Of a stretch of DNA of 64,000 bases, positions 24,494-37,333 are shown in pieces; position 1 is the first letter of the stretch, and the number at the start of each line of letters is the position of its first letter. The position numbers were made by a program, and so were the translations under genes. Location: positions 15,886,487 through 15,950,486 of the forward strand of contig CM060696.1 in the NCBI GenBank assembly GCA_030686995.1. Direction: 5' to 3'. The stretch comes from Artemisia argyi. Taxonomy: Eukaryota > Streptophyta > Magnoliopsida > Asterales > Asteraceae. A model generated the notes under the pieces. That model ran no database searches and had not been told where the DNA came from. It saw only the letters and a list, made by a program, of their open reading frames with translations.

Positions 24494-25333
24494 ATGGCCC
24501 AACAAGCAAACATCCCATACGAACCTGTACCTGAACCAAAGCTCACATGGGAAGAAACATTTCCTGACGAATACTCCAGAAAGATTGGAAAGAACAACTT
24601 AAGGGTCAACTTCAACAAATTCACATGCAATGAATCATCTTGCATTGTAGCTGTGGATGCTTTAGTCTATCACCCGTACAAAATCCTGCTCACTAAATCA
24701 GCATCAGTAGCTTGTTTCTACATTCACCAGTTTTGGCATACAATTCAACTGGACCTTGGCGAAGAATTTTTCACATGCATGCTTCAAAAGAGACAAGTCA
24801 CGGTGGACAAAGATACTCTTCGTGGCGTTCTTGGTTTACCCGAACTTGGTCCAGATGAACAGTACGACCCAGTTCCTAATGAAGAAGAGTTAATTGAATG
24901 GTTACGGGATATTGGATACGATGAGTCAGACGAAGTGGTGACTAGACACTCAAAGGTTAACACAAGGTATCTTCCACAACCATGGAGAACCATGTACATC
25001 CTTATAGCCAAGTCCTTATCTGGCAGAGACACTGGTCACGAACACCCCAAATTCCAACATCTCAAACTTTTCTGGGCTATGGTAAATGTCAAGAAGGTGG
25101 ACTTTGCTAGCATTATCTGGGAAGATATAGTGTGGCACATTCAACATAAGTCTGCAAACATTCCATTTGTTCGCTTCACCAAGCTACTCATTGAAAGCTT
25201 CCTTCGTGAGTATGACGACATTCCTCAAAGACTAGATGATGAAGACAAGAACACATTCAGAAATGAGTCTACTCTCAAGCAGATTAAGAGACTTGATACT
25301 AGTACACGTAAGCAAGGAAAGATACTTCCCTAA
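24494..25333 (+). pseudogene. Extra ORF of outer copia, N-terminal globular part
   Basis: Starts at MAQQANIPYEPVPE (an in-frame ATG at 24461 is less likely). Conserved-looking blocks are CFYIHQFWHTIQLD, DKDTLRGVLGLPELG, LPQPWRTMYILIAKSLSGRD, LKLFWAMVNVKKVDF and FVRFTKLLIESF. I recall the same block order in a very abundant Asteraceae (Tanacetum-type) predicted protein family without known function. The position downstream of pol is that of the Sirevirus env-like ORF, but I see no signal peptide or membrane segment here. It ends in TAATG, overlapping the next ORF's start in another frame; either a 1-nt indel split one protein or the overlap is real. Confidence 0.65.
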
Positions 25334-27235
25334 TGTCTTTGGAAGAGATGGAGGCTAGAGAAAAGGCTCAAGAGGAAGAGCTCAAAAGAAAACAAGAAGC
25401 TGAAGAGGCAAGGCTTGAGGCAATAGAACAGGCTAAACTGGAAGAAGTCATTAGAATGGAAGAAAGCAGGAAAGCTGAAGAGGCAGCTAAACATGCCGAT
25501 GAATTAAAGCTTCAAGAAGAAACAAAGAAAAGAAAAGAAGAAGAAGCTAGATTAGCAAAAGAATTAAGGCAAAAGGCAGAAGCTGACCTATTGGCAGAAG
25601 AGCATAGAGTAAGGGCTGAAGCAGCTAAAATTGCAGAAAAGAAAGAAGAGCCCAAGGATAAACCCGAATCACCTAAAGGAGATGTTAAGGACACCACCAC
25701 CAACATTGAATCTACACAATCATCACCTCCAGCATCACAATCTACACATGACAAATCAATAAAGAAACCATCAGCTGCATCTAAGTTGATTCAGAGGGCA
25801 GTAAAGAGAGTTCGTGAAAAGAAGAAAAACAAGTTAGAAACTCAAGTTGAATCACTGGCGAGTCAAGTTGCTGAGTTGACAAAGCAAATGACAACTGTTC
25901 AAGAAATGCATGAAAAAGTTGACACCTTCTTAGCCAAAGATGTACAAGAAGATATGGAAGCTACATTGGCTGCTCAGGCAAATCAGTACACGGAACAACA
26001 CTTACTAACTGAATTCAAAGAATTGTTGAAGCCAATGAAGGATGAACTTACAAAGATTGCTGAACAAGCTGTCAAGAAATTGATTAGAACTACTTCTTTC
26101 ACACTACGAGCTGACAAAACACCTCTACCACAACAAGAAATGACAGTGAATGAATTAGAGACTCAGCTCTTCAACTTATTGGCAAGTAAGACAACCATGA
26201 CACCAGAATATATTAAGGTATGGGAAGCTTTACAAGCCAATATGTCCGAAGAATCATGCAGCACTAAGGCCGATAAACTGAAACGTCAAAGAGATGATGA
26301 AGACAAAGATCCTAACTCGCAGGCTAAGAAGAAAAAGCAAGCCGAAGGACCCTCATCTCAACACAAACAACCGGTCATACCTCCAACAACCACAACGTCT
26401 ACTCAACAACCTAAGGCATCAGGATCAGGTCCTAAAGCCCAAGATCACTTTGAGTACACCGGCGGAGGAGATTTCCCTCAGCCTGACGAAATACCTGAAC
26501 CTTCATCAACAAAGAAGAAAGAAAGGAAAAGAAAACATCATCAGCACAAACCGGACACCTCTTCGAAAAGCACTAAACCTAAGAAACCCAAAAACATTCT
26601 CAAATGGCTGGACGAAGACAAAATGGCTGAGTACTCTTGGTTTGATGAAATGGTTAAAGCTCAACCACCTCTTGCAGAAAATCAATCACCACAAGATGGT
26701 CGAACAATGGAATATGCACAACTTCTATAAAGGGACTACGGATTAATGGAAATGAGCAAGAAAGAGCTGAGAAGGGTGAAAAATGTTGCATTCAACCTGT
26801 TGAAAGACAGCTCGGCCAACTCTGTTGAACTCGAGTATCACCTGGAAAACATAGCCCGAGCAATGTCTAACGACATCGACTGGCTAAATCCCGAGTCCAA
26901 CATTGATTTCTACTCAAACAACAAAGGGCCTTACTACACCGACTGGACCAAACCTCTACCCTTGGTTGGAAAGCCTAAGCAGGATAAAATCCCCTACAAA
27001 TTCTTCTTCAACAACGACTTGGAATTTCTACAACACGGTAGCAAGATTGAAACGAAGTACGCCACATCACTTACCTTCTCAATCCCTGCAGCTAGATACC
27101 TCAACAACACAATCGAAGAAGAAGCCTCCGACTTATTCATCGATAAAGTTGTTGCGTATGACCGGAACGCACTCAATGGAATACACCATTGGCTAGAAAA
27201 CCGGGCACAGTATTATCGAAGCAGCATACTTAATC
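25333..27235 (+). pseudogene. Extra ORF of outer copia, coiled-coil and basic part
   Basis: 25333-26730 is open and begins MSLEEMEAREKAQEEELKRK, an uninterrupted charged helix of about 115 residues, then a Ser/Thr-rich stretch, another helical region, and a basic cluster (KKKERKRKHHQHK, KPKKPKN) that looks like a nuclear-localisation or nucleic-acid-binding tail. One TAA (26728) separates it from 26746 onward in the same frame (MEMSKKELRRVKNVAFNLLK ... WLENRAQYYRSSILN). The frame is then cut by the gypsy insertion at 27236 and resumes at 34770. The sequence reads as one large protein rather than separate genes. Confidence 0.6.
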
Positions 27236-29350
27236 TGTAAAACCTAAAATTTGCCAAACATGTAAAATGACCAAAATGCCCCTACAACTAAAATCTTAAT
27301 AATTACTTAATTAAATACCAAATAAATCCCAAACACTTGGAAATGACTAACATATGATAAATATTATTTTGTAGGAACTTTTGTAATATTTGAAACTTAT
27401 AAAAATTAGGCACCATGCCTAAGTATAATTTAAAGGTCCAAAATGTTTAAAATGTGTACAAAATATTTAATAAAAGGATATGCATGTTCTAATTATGGAG
27501 AGTATATTTTTCTAATTTTTCTCACCCATGATAGCACGAAATCCGACCCTAATCACACCCTTCCTCACCCATATATTTAATTGTTACCTATTTTTTCCAT
27601 TTTAACATTTTTAAAACCCTAAAATCATCCAAAAACTACACCAGCGGCATAATAATTTTCCATGGGTGTTTGCCATTTTTCATGGGCTTGTTCTAAAGTG
27701 TATAAGTCTGGAAAAATAGTGGCAAAGGCTAGATAATGATCGTGGTTTGTGTGTTAGTGTTTTGGGGTTGTTTTATTCCATCCGATCACCCCAAAATTGG
27801 TTTTGTTCAATTCTGTCGATCAATAATTTTCCTGGTCCGATGAAACGGGATTATGATCCTTTTTCCTTGTTTCCCTTGTTGCTTTTGAACTAAGGTACAA
27901 ATATTCTAACCTTTTAGTAATGTTTCTCATGACTCAAGATCCATTTCGTTTGCCACTACTATGACTTCTGACCTTTGTATATCTGATATCTTTGGTTCAT
28001 CTGTTATGATAATTTGATATGAAAACCTTTTAAAAATATAACTTGATGTTATGGAAGGAAACTGTTTTGAAATGACAATCTATGATTTTGATACGAAACC
28101 AGTTTTAAATGAAGGATTAATTGGCTTTTATGAAGAATGTTTTAAGAAGGGATATTTTTGTGATAGAAATGGATAAATGATTTGTAAAGTTTTTAAATCT
28201 ATTTTCTCTTAACTCTTTCATGTTTTATTATGAACTTATGAAACTTGATAATGAATCTTTTGGGCATGAACCATTGATATGACTTCTGATATTATGAGCT
28301 TTGATATTCTGAACCTTTGATATGAACCTTATGATATGAACCTCTGATTTGAACTCTGATTATGAACCTTTGCCATTTATGAACCTTTGACTTGAACCTT
28401 TTTCATGCACCCTATATTGAAGACCTTCTGATTCTGATTATGATTATGGACCTTGATTTTGATTCTGTGATGATGACCTTATACTCTGACCTTCTGTTTT
28501 GACCTACCCAGTTAGATACCCGAGCAATTTCACTAGGCATAGGTATTCCATCTCCGTGTCAGTGATGCACCTCTGACATGACTCTAGGGCAGTAGAGTGA
28601 TGTTCTGCCACGTCTCCTTTCTGTTATATGATGTGCACACTTCATGATATGATTGATTATGGCTAATCTGATTTATGTCGGGCGTATGGATGCATCCTAG
28701 ATCTGTTATGTTATCTGTCATATATTATATTATTATCTGGTCTGGTGAATGTGGTGTATGTGCAATATGCGTCCTTCACATTTATGGGAGCTAGCTACTC
28801 CATGGTTACTATTATGCTGCAGTATATGTTTGAAGAATATGACATGATATTTCTGTTCTGGGGTCGTTGGTAGATGACTGACCAAACCTTACCTGACCAA
28901 ACCTTATTTGACCTAACCTTACCTTACTTTACCCTTTATTTCTCTTACCTTTATTTATACCTTTTGATATTACCCAAATGCAACATATATTCTGTTATCC
29001 TCTTTTCTGTTTCATATTACGTTGTTGTTATGTCTGTTCAATGAGCTTTTTAAGCTCAACCGCATTTCTTTTCCCGCGGCAGGTTTTAGAAGGAAGCTGG
29101 GTTATGGGTGAAGAGTGCAAGTAGGAGTTTTAGAGAAGACTTTATCTTTGCTAGCTATCAGGGACTAGAGTTGATTGGAAGACGTTTTGTATTAGATATT
29201 TTGTACCTTAGTTTTGTTTTGTAATTCTTGGCCTTAGAATTCCTTTGTAACCTTTGTATCTGATTGTATTATTGAAGTCTTATGCTTTTGTATGTTCTGT
29301 TTGACACCATAAATGTGATATCTTAGCCCTTGTCGGGTTGGGGTGTTACA
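27236..29350 (+). repeat. 5' LTR of nested gypsy
   Basis: 2115 bp with repeats of the form TATGAACCTTTGA around 28260-28400. It carries a single copy of the segment that is duplicated in the 3' LTR. Confidence 0.9.
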
Positions 29351-29354
29351 ATTA

Positions 29355-29368
29355 TGGTATCAGAGACC
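29355..29368 (+). promoter_or_regulatory. Primer-binding site of nested gypsy
   Basis: TGGTATCAGAGACC starts four bases after the 5' LTR and matches the initiator tRNA-Met complement at its first eleven bases. Confidence 0.75.
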
Positions 29369-32300
29369 AGGCTACAACTTATGATACATATAACCTTGAC
29401 CTGTGAGTTTTGGACCATCAGGCTTCCACTATAGGAACATAAGAGAACACCTTTGAGAAATTGCTTTAGGATTTCCAAGTATGAACTTAAGTTTTGACCG
29501 GTGAGGATTGGGTAGACTATAAGGCATTTTTTTTAAGTATAATTGCTTCCGCATCACTCTGATTCATTCCTTTCTGTTAGTTATGCCTGTTAGGATCACT
29601 CTTTTGGAGATTTGGAACTTATGATTTGTACAACCTCAGATTTGTGACCAAGTGAGTTTTGAATGCATGGAGAATTGCATTATAGATCTGACATTATTTG
29701 ATCCTTATCTTCAGATTCTGACTTTGACCTCTGATTCATCTGTTAACCATTTATGATGCCTCTTCGAGCATTCTGAGAATATCTTTGATGAAGATGTGTC
29801 TTATACATTCTGTAAATCGTCTCTTACTATTGTTAAGCACAGTTGAGCCTTCCGACGCTATTTGATTTTTACCTTACCCATTTCTATTCAGATAAGAAGT
29901 CGGTTGGTGTTTAACCACGAGCGTGAGAAGATTTCCCACTCTTTGAACGATAGGATTTGCTATGTTGATCTGTCTCTCTTTGAAAAGTTAAATTCGATTT
30001 TGTTCTGGTATGGATTAGTTGACTGAGCATTCTGATGCTAACTATTGTCATACTATGTCCCACATTGATATTTTGAATCATTCTGAACTCCTCACCATGT
30101 TTTTGATTGTTAAACTTTTGTTATCGTCAATGCTCTGGAGACTCGTACGTTACTTTCGCATATATGGAGTTTTGTTTGCACCTATTCTGTACGCGGAAGA
30201 ATGAATCTCACCTTGATAGTTATTTTGCAATCTGAGTTTTATTGACATGGTCCCTGAATGAATCCCAAGATTTCCATTAGGATGTTAAGAGGGATTGAGA
30301 TGATGCTGAGCGACTGTCTAGTCACAACGCGATGATGTTTTGAGAAGTTGTCTGAGATCTCACCAGCTGAATTGAGAGAACAGAAGGAGCAACAACTGAA
30401 GACTAGGAAGTGAGTTTGCTTATTTGAGTATATCTTCTGGGCGTGTGTCAGTTTTATTCGCGATGAAGAGGGATGGTAGAAGGAGATTACGCATTGACTT
30501 CTGGAGGATGAACTGTATTTCTGTTTGAAGACCATTGTTTTCCCTGCTTCGAATCGACTATGTATCTGTTTAGCTTTAGGACGCCAAGTTTGATGATTTG
30601 ATGTTATTCCTGGATTTTGCCTTTCGTATTTGTAACGACCATTATGACGGTTAATGATGCTAATAGTATTAGCTAATGCTTTGACTGTCATATGAATTTG
30701 ATAAGTTACACATTTCGTGAGTACTTAGACATTGTCATTGTATAACATTCAGAGAGGGAGGAAGAACATGAGAACCATTTTCGTACTTTATTAGGAATCC
30801 GAGGAACCTCTACATACTCTGGAAGTTTGATAAGTGTTGAGAACCTTTCTATGGATTCTATGAGATTTGAAACCGTCACCAAGCGACCAAGACCGATGAT
30901 AGTTATAGGAGCTGGAATCCCTTGATCTTTGCAGAAGGATGATGGAAGATGGTTACGACTTGCGTTATTGCTGAAGGATTTTGTAAGAAGGAAGAAACAA
31001 CTTAGTCTAAAGAAGAATAGAGTTTTGAAAAGCTGAAATAGAGATTTGCTTCCACACTTTCGGGCGGTACAAATTTGGGACGTTTCAAGAAGAGTTGGTT
31101 ATAACCTCATATAACACGGGAAGATTTTGCTTATGCATCAAGGCGATTAGAACAGGGCCATTCTACACCTGACCTAGAGTTGACAGCAACAGTGTTACCT
31201 TGATGATTGAAAGATATCTTCTTGCAAGGCAGAAGTAGTGGTGAACAGAGAAGAAGAATCTAGTCAAGAGGGCGAACCTGGAGCTGACCTAGAAGACCTG
31301 ACGAAGACACGCAATTTCATTTCCCTATTAATCTTGGTTGTACTAAGATGAATTGAGAGCAGAAGCAGACTTGCTAACATAAGAGGATTTAATGATCGTG
31401 CCAGAAGTTCACATGACTCCACAACAATTTCAAGAAGAACTGCAGAAGACTTAAGGAACCAGACTCATGTTCATGATTTTGTTTCAGTCGCAGATTAATG
31501 ATCAGATAATGACAGACTACTCAGACTAGAAAAGATTTGGGATCATGTGTTTGAATGGACGACTTCTGAATCAAACATTTATGTCTTTAAGTTAGATTCT
31601 GTGGAAGATTTGGGATAATGCAATTGCTGACATAATTCATTTCTGTTTGACCTATTTAGATCTCCGTCACCTTATGATAGGCTCTGTTTTCCCTAGGTTA
31701 TTTTTGATGATGATGTTTGAGGTACCGTAGGATAATGAAGAAGATTTGACTTTAGTTCTGATAGGTTGTTTGTTCACGACTCGAGATAAAGGATGACCAT
31801 CATGGGGGCATATTTATGTGATGCCGGTATTATTACGCCTGATCAACGTAATAATACTTACATCATATAACGTGCACTTATTGTGGGCATAGGATATCTT
31901 TAGGAGTGCCTAAGAAGCTTAGAATCTGACCTCTGTTGAAGATTATCCGCGATTAGTGAGACTTTAGGTTCATTATACCCATGCGTCTGCTTTGTCTTCA
32001 CTTGTTAGTTATCTGGATGAGTTAAATCCGCGACGTGCGTTTTGACGACTTTTGTGCATCCGTTTCCTTGTAGAGCTTTCTACTGTTTGATGTCGTCATT
32101 CAATCTAATTTCTGTCTATGTTTCCGTGTATATGTTCTGAGAAGATTCACCTACCATCTGTTATATGTTGCATTGACCCTTTTTGACCAGATTCGACCCG
32201 ATTTTCCTCTTTTGAGGAAACTGAAACTATTTTGTTTGGATAGAATCATGAGAAACAAACTATCTCCTTTATGAAGAATTCTCTTGGGAGAACCTTCCCG

Positions 32301-32405
32301 AGCGTGAGGTTAATTGTGACGTTCCTCTGTGATTTTCTGCGTTACGTCTAATATTTGCGACTTCAAATTTCGAGGATGAAAATTTTCTTTTAGAGGGGAA
32401 GAAGT
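29369..32405 (+). pseudogene. Decayed internal region of nested gypsy, RT-RNaseH traces
   Basis: No long ORF. Across shifting frames, three pieces look like gypsy pol: VLFAMKRDGRRRLRIDFWRM (about 30450, position of RT motif xVKKKDGxxRxCIDYR), FREYLDIVIV with the following SEREEEHENHF-like stretch (30710-30795, region of the RT active site, whose YxDD is not preserved), and DFAYASRRLEQG...DLELTA (31120-31195, RNase H). Gag, protease and integrase are not recognisable. The 3-kb length is well short of a full internal region, implying deletions besides point decay. Confidence 0.6.
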
Positions 32406-34764
32406 TGTAAAACCTAAAATTTGCAAAACATGTAAAATGACCAAAATGCCCCTATAATTAAAATCTTAATAATTACTTAATTAAATACCAAATAAATCCC
32501 AAACACTTGGAAATGACTAACATATGATAAATATTATTTGTGTAGGAACTTTTGTAATATTTGAAACTTATAAAAATTAGGCACCACGCCTAAGTATAAT
32601 TTAAAGGTCCAAAATAATTTAAAATGTGTACAAAATATTTAATAAGAGGATATGCATGTTCTAATTATGGAGAGTATATTTTTTTGATTTTTCTCACCCA
32701 TAATAGCACAAAATCTGGCCCTAATCACACCCTCCTCACCCATATATTTAATTGTTACCTATTTTTTTCATTTTAACATTTTTAAAACCCTAAAATCATC
32801 CAAAAACTACACCAGCGGCATAATAATTTTCCACGGGTGTTTGCCATTTTTCTTGGGCTTGTTATAAAGTTTATAAGTCTGGAAAAATAGTGGTGAAGGC
32901 TAGATAATGATCGTGGTTCATGTATGAGTGTTTTGGGGTTGTTTTGTTCCATCCGATCACACCAAAATTGGTTTTGTTCAATTATGTCGATCAATAATAT
33001 TCCTGGTCCGATGAAGCGGGATTATGATCCTTTTTCCTTGTTTCCCTTGTTGCTTTTGAACTAAGGTACAGATATTCTAACCTTCCATTAAGATTTCTCA
33101 TGACTCGTGATCCGTTTCTTTTGCCACTACTATGACTTCTGACCTTTGTATATCTGATATCTTTGGTTCATCTGTTATGATAATTTGATATGAAAACCTT
33201 TTGAAAATATAACTTGATGTTATGGAAGGAAACTGTTTTGTAATGACAATCTATGATTTTGATACGAAACCGGTTTTAAATGAAGGATTAATTGGCTTTT
33301 ATGAAGAATGTTTTACAAAGGGATATTTTTGTAATAGAAATGGATAAATGATTTGTAAAGTTTTTAAATCTGTTTTCTCTTAACTCTTTCATGTTTTATT
33401 ATGAACTTATGAAACTTGATAATGAATCTTTTGGGCATGAACCATTGATATGACTTCTGATATTATGAGCTTTGATATTCTGAACCTTTGATATAAACCT
33501 TATGATATGAATCTCTGATTTGAACTCTGATTATGAACCTTTGCCATTTGTGAACCTTTGAATTGAACCTTTGTTATGCACCCTATATAGAAGACCTTCT
33601 GATTCTGATTATGATTATGGACCTTGATTCTGATTCTGTGATGATGACCTTATACTCTGACCTTCTATTTTGACCTACCCAGTTAGATACCCGAGCCATT
33701 TCACTAGGCATGGGGGTTCCATGTCCGTGTCAGTGATGCACCTCTGACATGACTCTAGGGCAGTAGAATGATGTTCTGCCACATCCCCTTTCTGTTATAT
33801 GATGTGCACACTTCATGATATGATTTATTATGGCCAATCTGATTTATGTGGGGGCGTATGGATGCATCCTAGATCTGTTATGTTATCTGTCATATATTAT
33901 ATTATTATCTGGTCTGGTGAATGTGGCGTATGTGCAATATGCGTCCTTCACATTTCTGGGAGCTAGCTACTCCATGGTTACTAGATCTGACATGACTCTA
34001 GGGCAGTAGAGTGATATTCTGCCACGTCCCCTTTCTGTTATATGATGTGCACACTTCATGATATGATTTATTATGGCCAATCTAATTTATGTGGGGGCGT
34101 ATGGATGCACCCTAGATCTGTTATGTTAAATGTCATATATTATATTACTATCTGGTCTGGTGAATGTGGCGTATGTGCAATATGCGTCCTTCACATTTCT
34201 GGGAGCTAGCAACTCCATCGTTACTATTATGCTGCAGGATATGTTTGAAGAATATGACATGATATTTCTGTTCTGGGGTCGTTGGTAGATGACTGACCAA
34301 ACCTTACCTGACCAAACCTTATTTGACCTAACATTACCTTACTTTACCCTTTATTTCTCTTACCTTTGTTTATACCTTTTGATATTACCCAAATGCAACA
34401 TATATTCTGTTATCTCTTTTCTGTTTCATATTACGTTGTTGTTATATCTGTTCACTGAGCTTTTTAAGCTCAGTCGCATTTCTTTTCCCGCGGCAGGTTT
34501 TAGAAGGAAGCTGGGTTATGGGTGAAGAGTGCAAGTAGGAGTTTTAGAGAAGACTTTATCTTTGCTAGCTATCAGGGACTAGAGTTGATTGGAAGACGTT
34601 TTGTATTAGGTATTTTGTACCTTAGTTTTGTTTTGTAATTCTTGGCCTTAGAATTTCTTTGTAACCTTTGTATCTGATTGTATTATTGAAGTCTTATGCT
34701 TGTGTATGTTTTGTTTGATACCATGAATGTGATATCTTAGCCCTTGTCGGGTTGGGGTGTTACA
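32406..34764 (+). repeat. 3' LTR of nested gypsy, with internal 243-bp tandem duplication
   Basis: Segment 33743-33985 is repeated directly at 33986-34228 (both start TCTGACATGACTCTAGGGCA). This accounts almost exactly for the length excess over the 5' LTR. Elsewhere the two LTRs differ at a few percent of positions by eye. Confidence 0.9.
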
Positions 34765-34769
34765 TAATC

Positions 34770-35478
34770 AGACTATGGGTAATGTGATGAGTGAGTTAAA
34801 GATTGTCTCCATTCAGTTTATTTCTACAGTCACTCACTTTGAGTACTCCTTTCTCAACAAAATTGTGCTCAAAAGACTTGATGAACAAGAGTACGTGATT
34901 TCCGAGTCAGACTTTCCACGATTGCTCCTCAATGACATCGAAGATATGTATCTGCTCAAAGTCCAAGGAAAGCTTTGCAACCTACCTAAGGATATGCGGC
35001 TTGCCTTCATCACAGCTCTACTCATTTTCATACGACACATAGTCATCAAAGAGCGAGTAGAAGATCTTCAACTAGGAGTGGAAAGTTACTAGAAGAAGCT
35101 GAATCTCACAAAACCTAACCTTTACAACATCCCCAACCTTCAACACGAATCTCAATACACCTTGATCAAGCATTCGGCATTTGGGTTCACCTACCGCAAT
35201 GTCAACCGACGTAACTGCTTCATGGCTTATGATGAAATCCACAAGTTCTGTGATGAAACACTTAAGTTCGTCAGAGATGGAATCAAAAGCCGATTAGATG
35301 ATGTTGCACTGAATAAATCCAAAAGATGAAATACCGATGAGGCCAGACAAGCTCTAAGATTCATCACAAGGATTGAGAACCGGTTAAAGCGTAGGGATCA
35401 GATTAGGAGATTGGAAAGCTATGTGGGAGGCAGACCAGGATTTCCAGTGTTGACATTTCAGAGACCTGAATGGTAGAC
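34770..35478 (+). pseudogene. Extra ORF of outer copia, C-terminal part
   Basis: Continues the frame cut at 27235: NQTMGNVMSELKIVSIQF, FISTVTHFEYSFLNKIVLKR, DFPRLLLNDIEDMYLLKVQG, then TAG at about 35090 inside ...ESY*KKLNLTKPN, further NIPNLQHESQYTLIKH, a TGA near 35327, and a C-terminus SYVGGRPGFPVLTFQRPEW with TAG. Spliced with 24494-27235, the ancestral protein would be about 1150 residues: globular N-part, long coiled coil, basic tail, globular C-part. It has no transmembrane segment that I can see. Confidence 0.6.
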
Positions 35479-37333
35479 GTTTGTAAGATCTTGATTTGAT
35501 TTGTCAATACTTTTATTCATAATGGTTTGTGCACACATTATAGTGTACAACCCGAACTTGTAAAGAAAGAACCCTGAGGTACGCATCAGTGCCTCAATCC
35601 TAATATAAGGAGCGAAGGCTTCTTACTTTTGAGTAGAATTAATCAAATGTTTTATGATTTTCATAATTCTGCTCAAAAGGACAAGTATTTCACCTCAATA
35701 AGACTTAATCACTTGTTGAGGGGGAGCACTTGTCAAACTAAACTACTTTGTTCTAAAACAACGAAAAGTTCTTGGTGAATCTCCCCATAAGACTCAAAAA
35801 GGCATATTTTAATCTAAAAGATTATCAAAAACATCATTTTATATGCTATTTTTGAGGGGGAGAAAAATGGTAAAGTGATTAAAATATAAGTGGTCTAAAA
35901 GCTAAAAGTTGTATCTTGTGCGAGCCAGACTCAGAATTGACCCAGGAATTGACGAAACAATAAAAGTTAGTAATCTCGAAAAGACTTATCCTTGACGGGT
36001 AATGACATCAAGTTAGTTACTAGAGCTAGTTGTCACCTAAAAACTGACAATGGAACTCTCTAACTAGCCACGTAAGCGTGTCTCAAAAAGGATTTGTCTA
36101 AGTAGAAATGTACCATTTCGAGAAACTTTCTGTGGACTTGACCAGGCCGGGTAGTAACTTCAAGCTAGTCTAACGAGTGATGTAAGCGTGTCTCGAATCG
36201 GTCTTGTTCACTGAAATTGGATCAATTCAAAAATGCTTGCTCCTCCTGCATGTGAAAATTTATTAAATACTTATGAGCACATGTGAAGGGGGAGCCCTTC
36301 AAAAGTGTACCCAAAACTCTCAAAGTGTTAACCAAAATATTTGATTATCACAAACACTATGAGAGATTTTCAATCAAAAGGTTTCTTGGCTACTGTCGGT
36401 TAATCAAGTAGTTATAAGCTGATTAAGATAGGAAAAACCGTCCTATGATCCGCCAGAGCCGGAGGGATATACCCAAGGACATCACCAATAATTAGAATTA
36501 GAAGTCCTTAGGTATGATACGAAAAAAGGAGAAAAGAATGAAAGGGGAAAGAAGGAGTTGAAGAATTAAAAGAAAATTAAAGAAAATGGTGAAAAGAAAT
36601 AGCCCTCTATATGTTCAACCTTAGGGCAGACACCGGGTTCAATTCGTATGCTACTGGTTGTTGCTAAGGCGACACCGGTATTGAAGAAAAAGTCGTCATG
36701 GACCCAGTGACGCAATGCACTAAACCTTCTTAACCACTCAAGTTCTCTTAAAAGAGCTTGTTTCATTCTCACGGGGAACCAGTGTAATCTATCGACTTAT
36801 CTCTTAGAGATGGTTGATATTGAAGCAGGAGACCCCTCACAAGTCTCCGCATAGGAAACCTAAGTATGCACTTATTGAGTCTAGAGCCATGAGATACATC
36901 AAAGATATCTTAGGAACACTTAGCATTTCTACAACTGGTGTTCTATATCAATGGACACTAGCTATAAATTATCGAGTCCTTCGCAGATCTTAGCAATCTG
37001 CCGAGAACATTTATGAGAGAATTACATAAGTATTTCTCAATGATTGATCGGAAATTCCTGCCAGGGTCAACATCAAACAGCCCTGACAGCAGGTCACTTC
37101 GGTAACCCCACAAGGGTTATGCTTAGTGTTTGCGGTGGTTCCATAGCGATTTACAGTCATGGAGTGATCCCCAGCGACTCACCCAGTCATTGAGCTACTT
37201 AGTAGGTCTCGTAAGCTCCTTTGGGAATATCTAACATGGGAACGGCCTTGATAAGGATTAGAAGGAGTCTTCACACTATGCTGTTGATGAGCTCTAATTC
37301 CTTATCTGTAAGTACCGGTTGATTATTGCTAAC
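35479..37333 (+). other. 3' non-coding region of outer copia, first part, with PPT-like tracts
   Basis: Contains GAGGGGGAG at 35718-35726, GAGGGGGAGA at 35854, GAAGGGGGAG at 36285-36294, and the module shared with the inner copia (36438-36900). No sense ORF. The region resumes at 49763 after the inner copia. Confidence 0.7.
36438..36900. repeat. Shared 3'-region module, outer copy
   Basis: Inverted relative to 38910-39445 in window coordinates, but in the same orientation relative to each element's pol. Shared blocks include AAGTCCTTAGG, GAAAAGAAATAGCCCTC, ACCTTAGGGCAGA, CCGGGTTCAAT, TCATGGACCCAGTGACGCA and AAGTTCTCTTAAAAGAGCTT. The strand antisense to the element has a 68-codon ORF (36772 to 36566), but a 1-nt difference breaks that frame in the other copy, so the conservation is at nucleotide level. 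Confidence 0.75.

Larger units (their letters stand above)
27236..34764 (+). mobile_element. Ty3/gypsy element with long LTRs nested in the extra ORF
   Basis: LTRs at 27236-29350 (2115 bp) and 32406-34764 (2359 bp) start TGTAAAACCTAAAATTTGC and end GGTTGGGGTGTTACA. The target duplication TAATC (27231-27235 and 34765-34769) is exact, and removing the element rejoins the host ORF in frame. The PBS TGGTATCAGAGACC follows at 29355; the PPT AGAGGGGAAGAAG precedes 32406. The interior is only about 3 kb and heavily decayed, but RT-RNaseH traces lie at 30440-31200. Long LTRs, TGTAA...TTACA ends and an iMet PBS suggest a Tekay/Del-type chromovirus (inference). Confidence 0.9.

Noticed and set aside
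30239..30691. Minus-strand 150-codon ORF inside the nested gypsy as a gene
   Set aside because: It lies opposite recognisable plus-strand RT remnants and has no recognisable domain.
27236..34764. Treating the two long direct repeats as a segmental duplication of host DNA
   Set aside because: TG...CA ends, exact TAATC duplication, adjacent PBS and PPT, and in-frame restoration of the host ORF fit an LTR retrotransposon better.
36600..36680. tRNA-derived SINE, because GGGTTCAATTC in the shared module resembles a Pol III B box
   Set aside because: No A box at the right distance, the inner copy does not keep the B-box consensus, and there are no SINE ends or target duplications.
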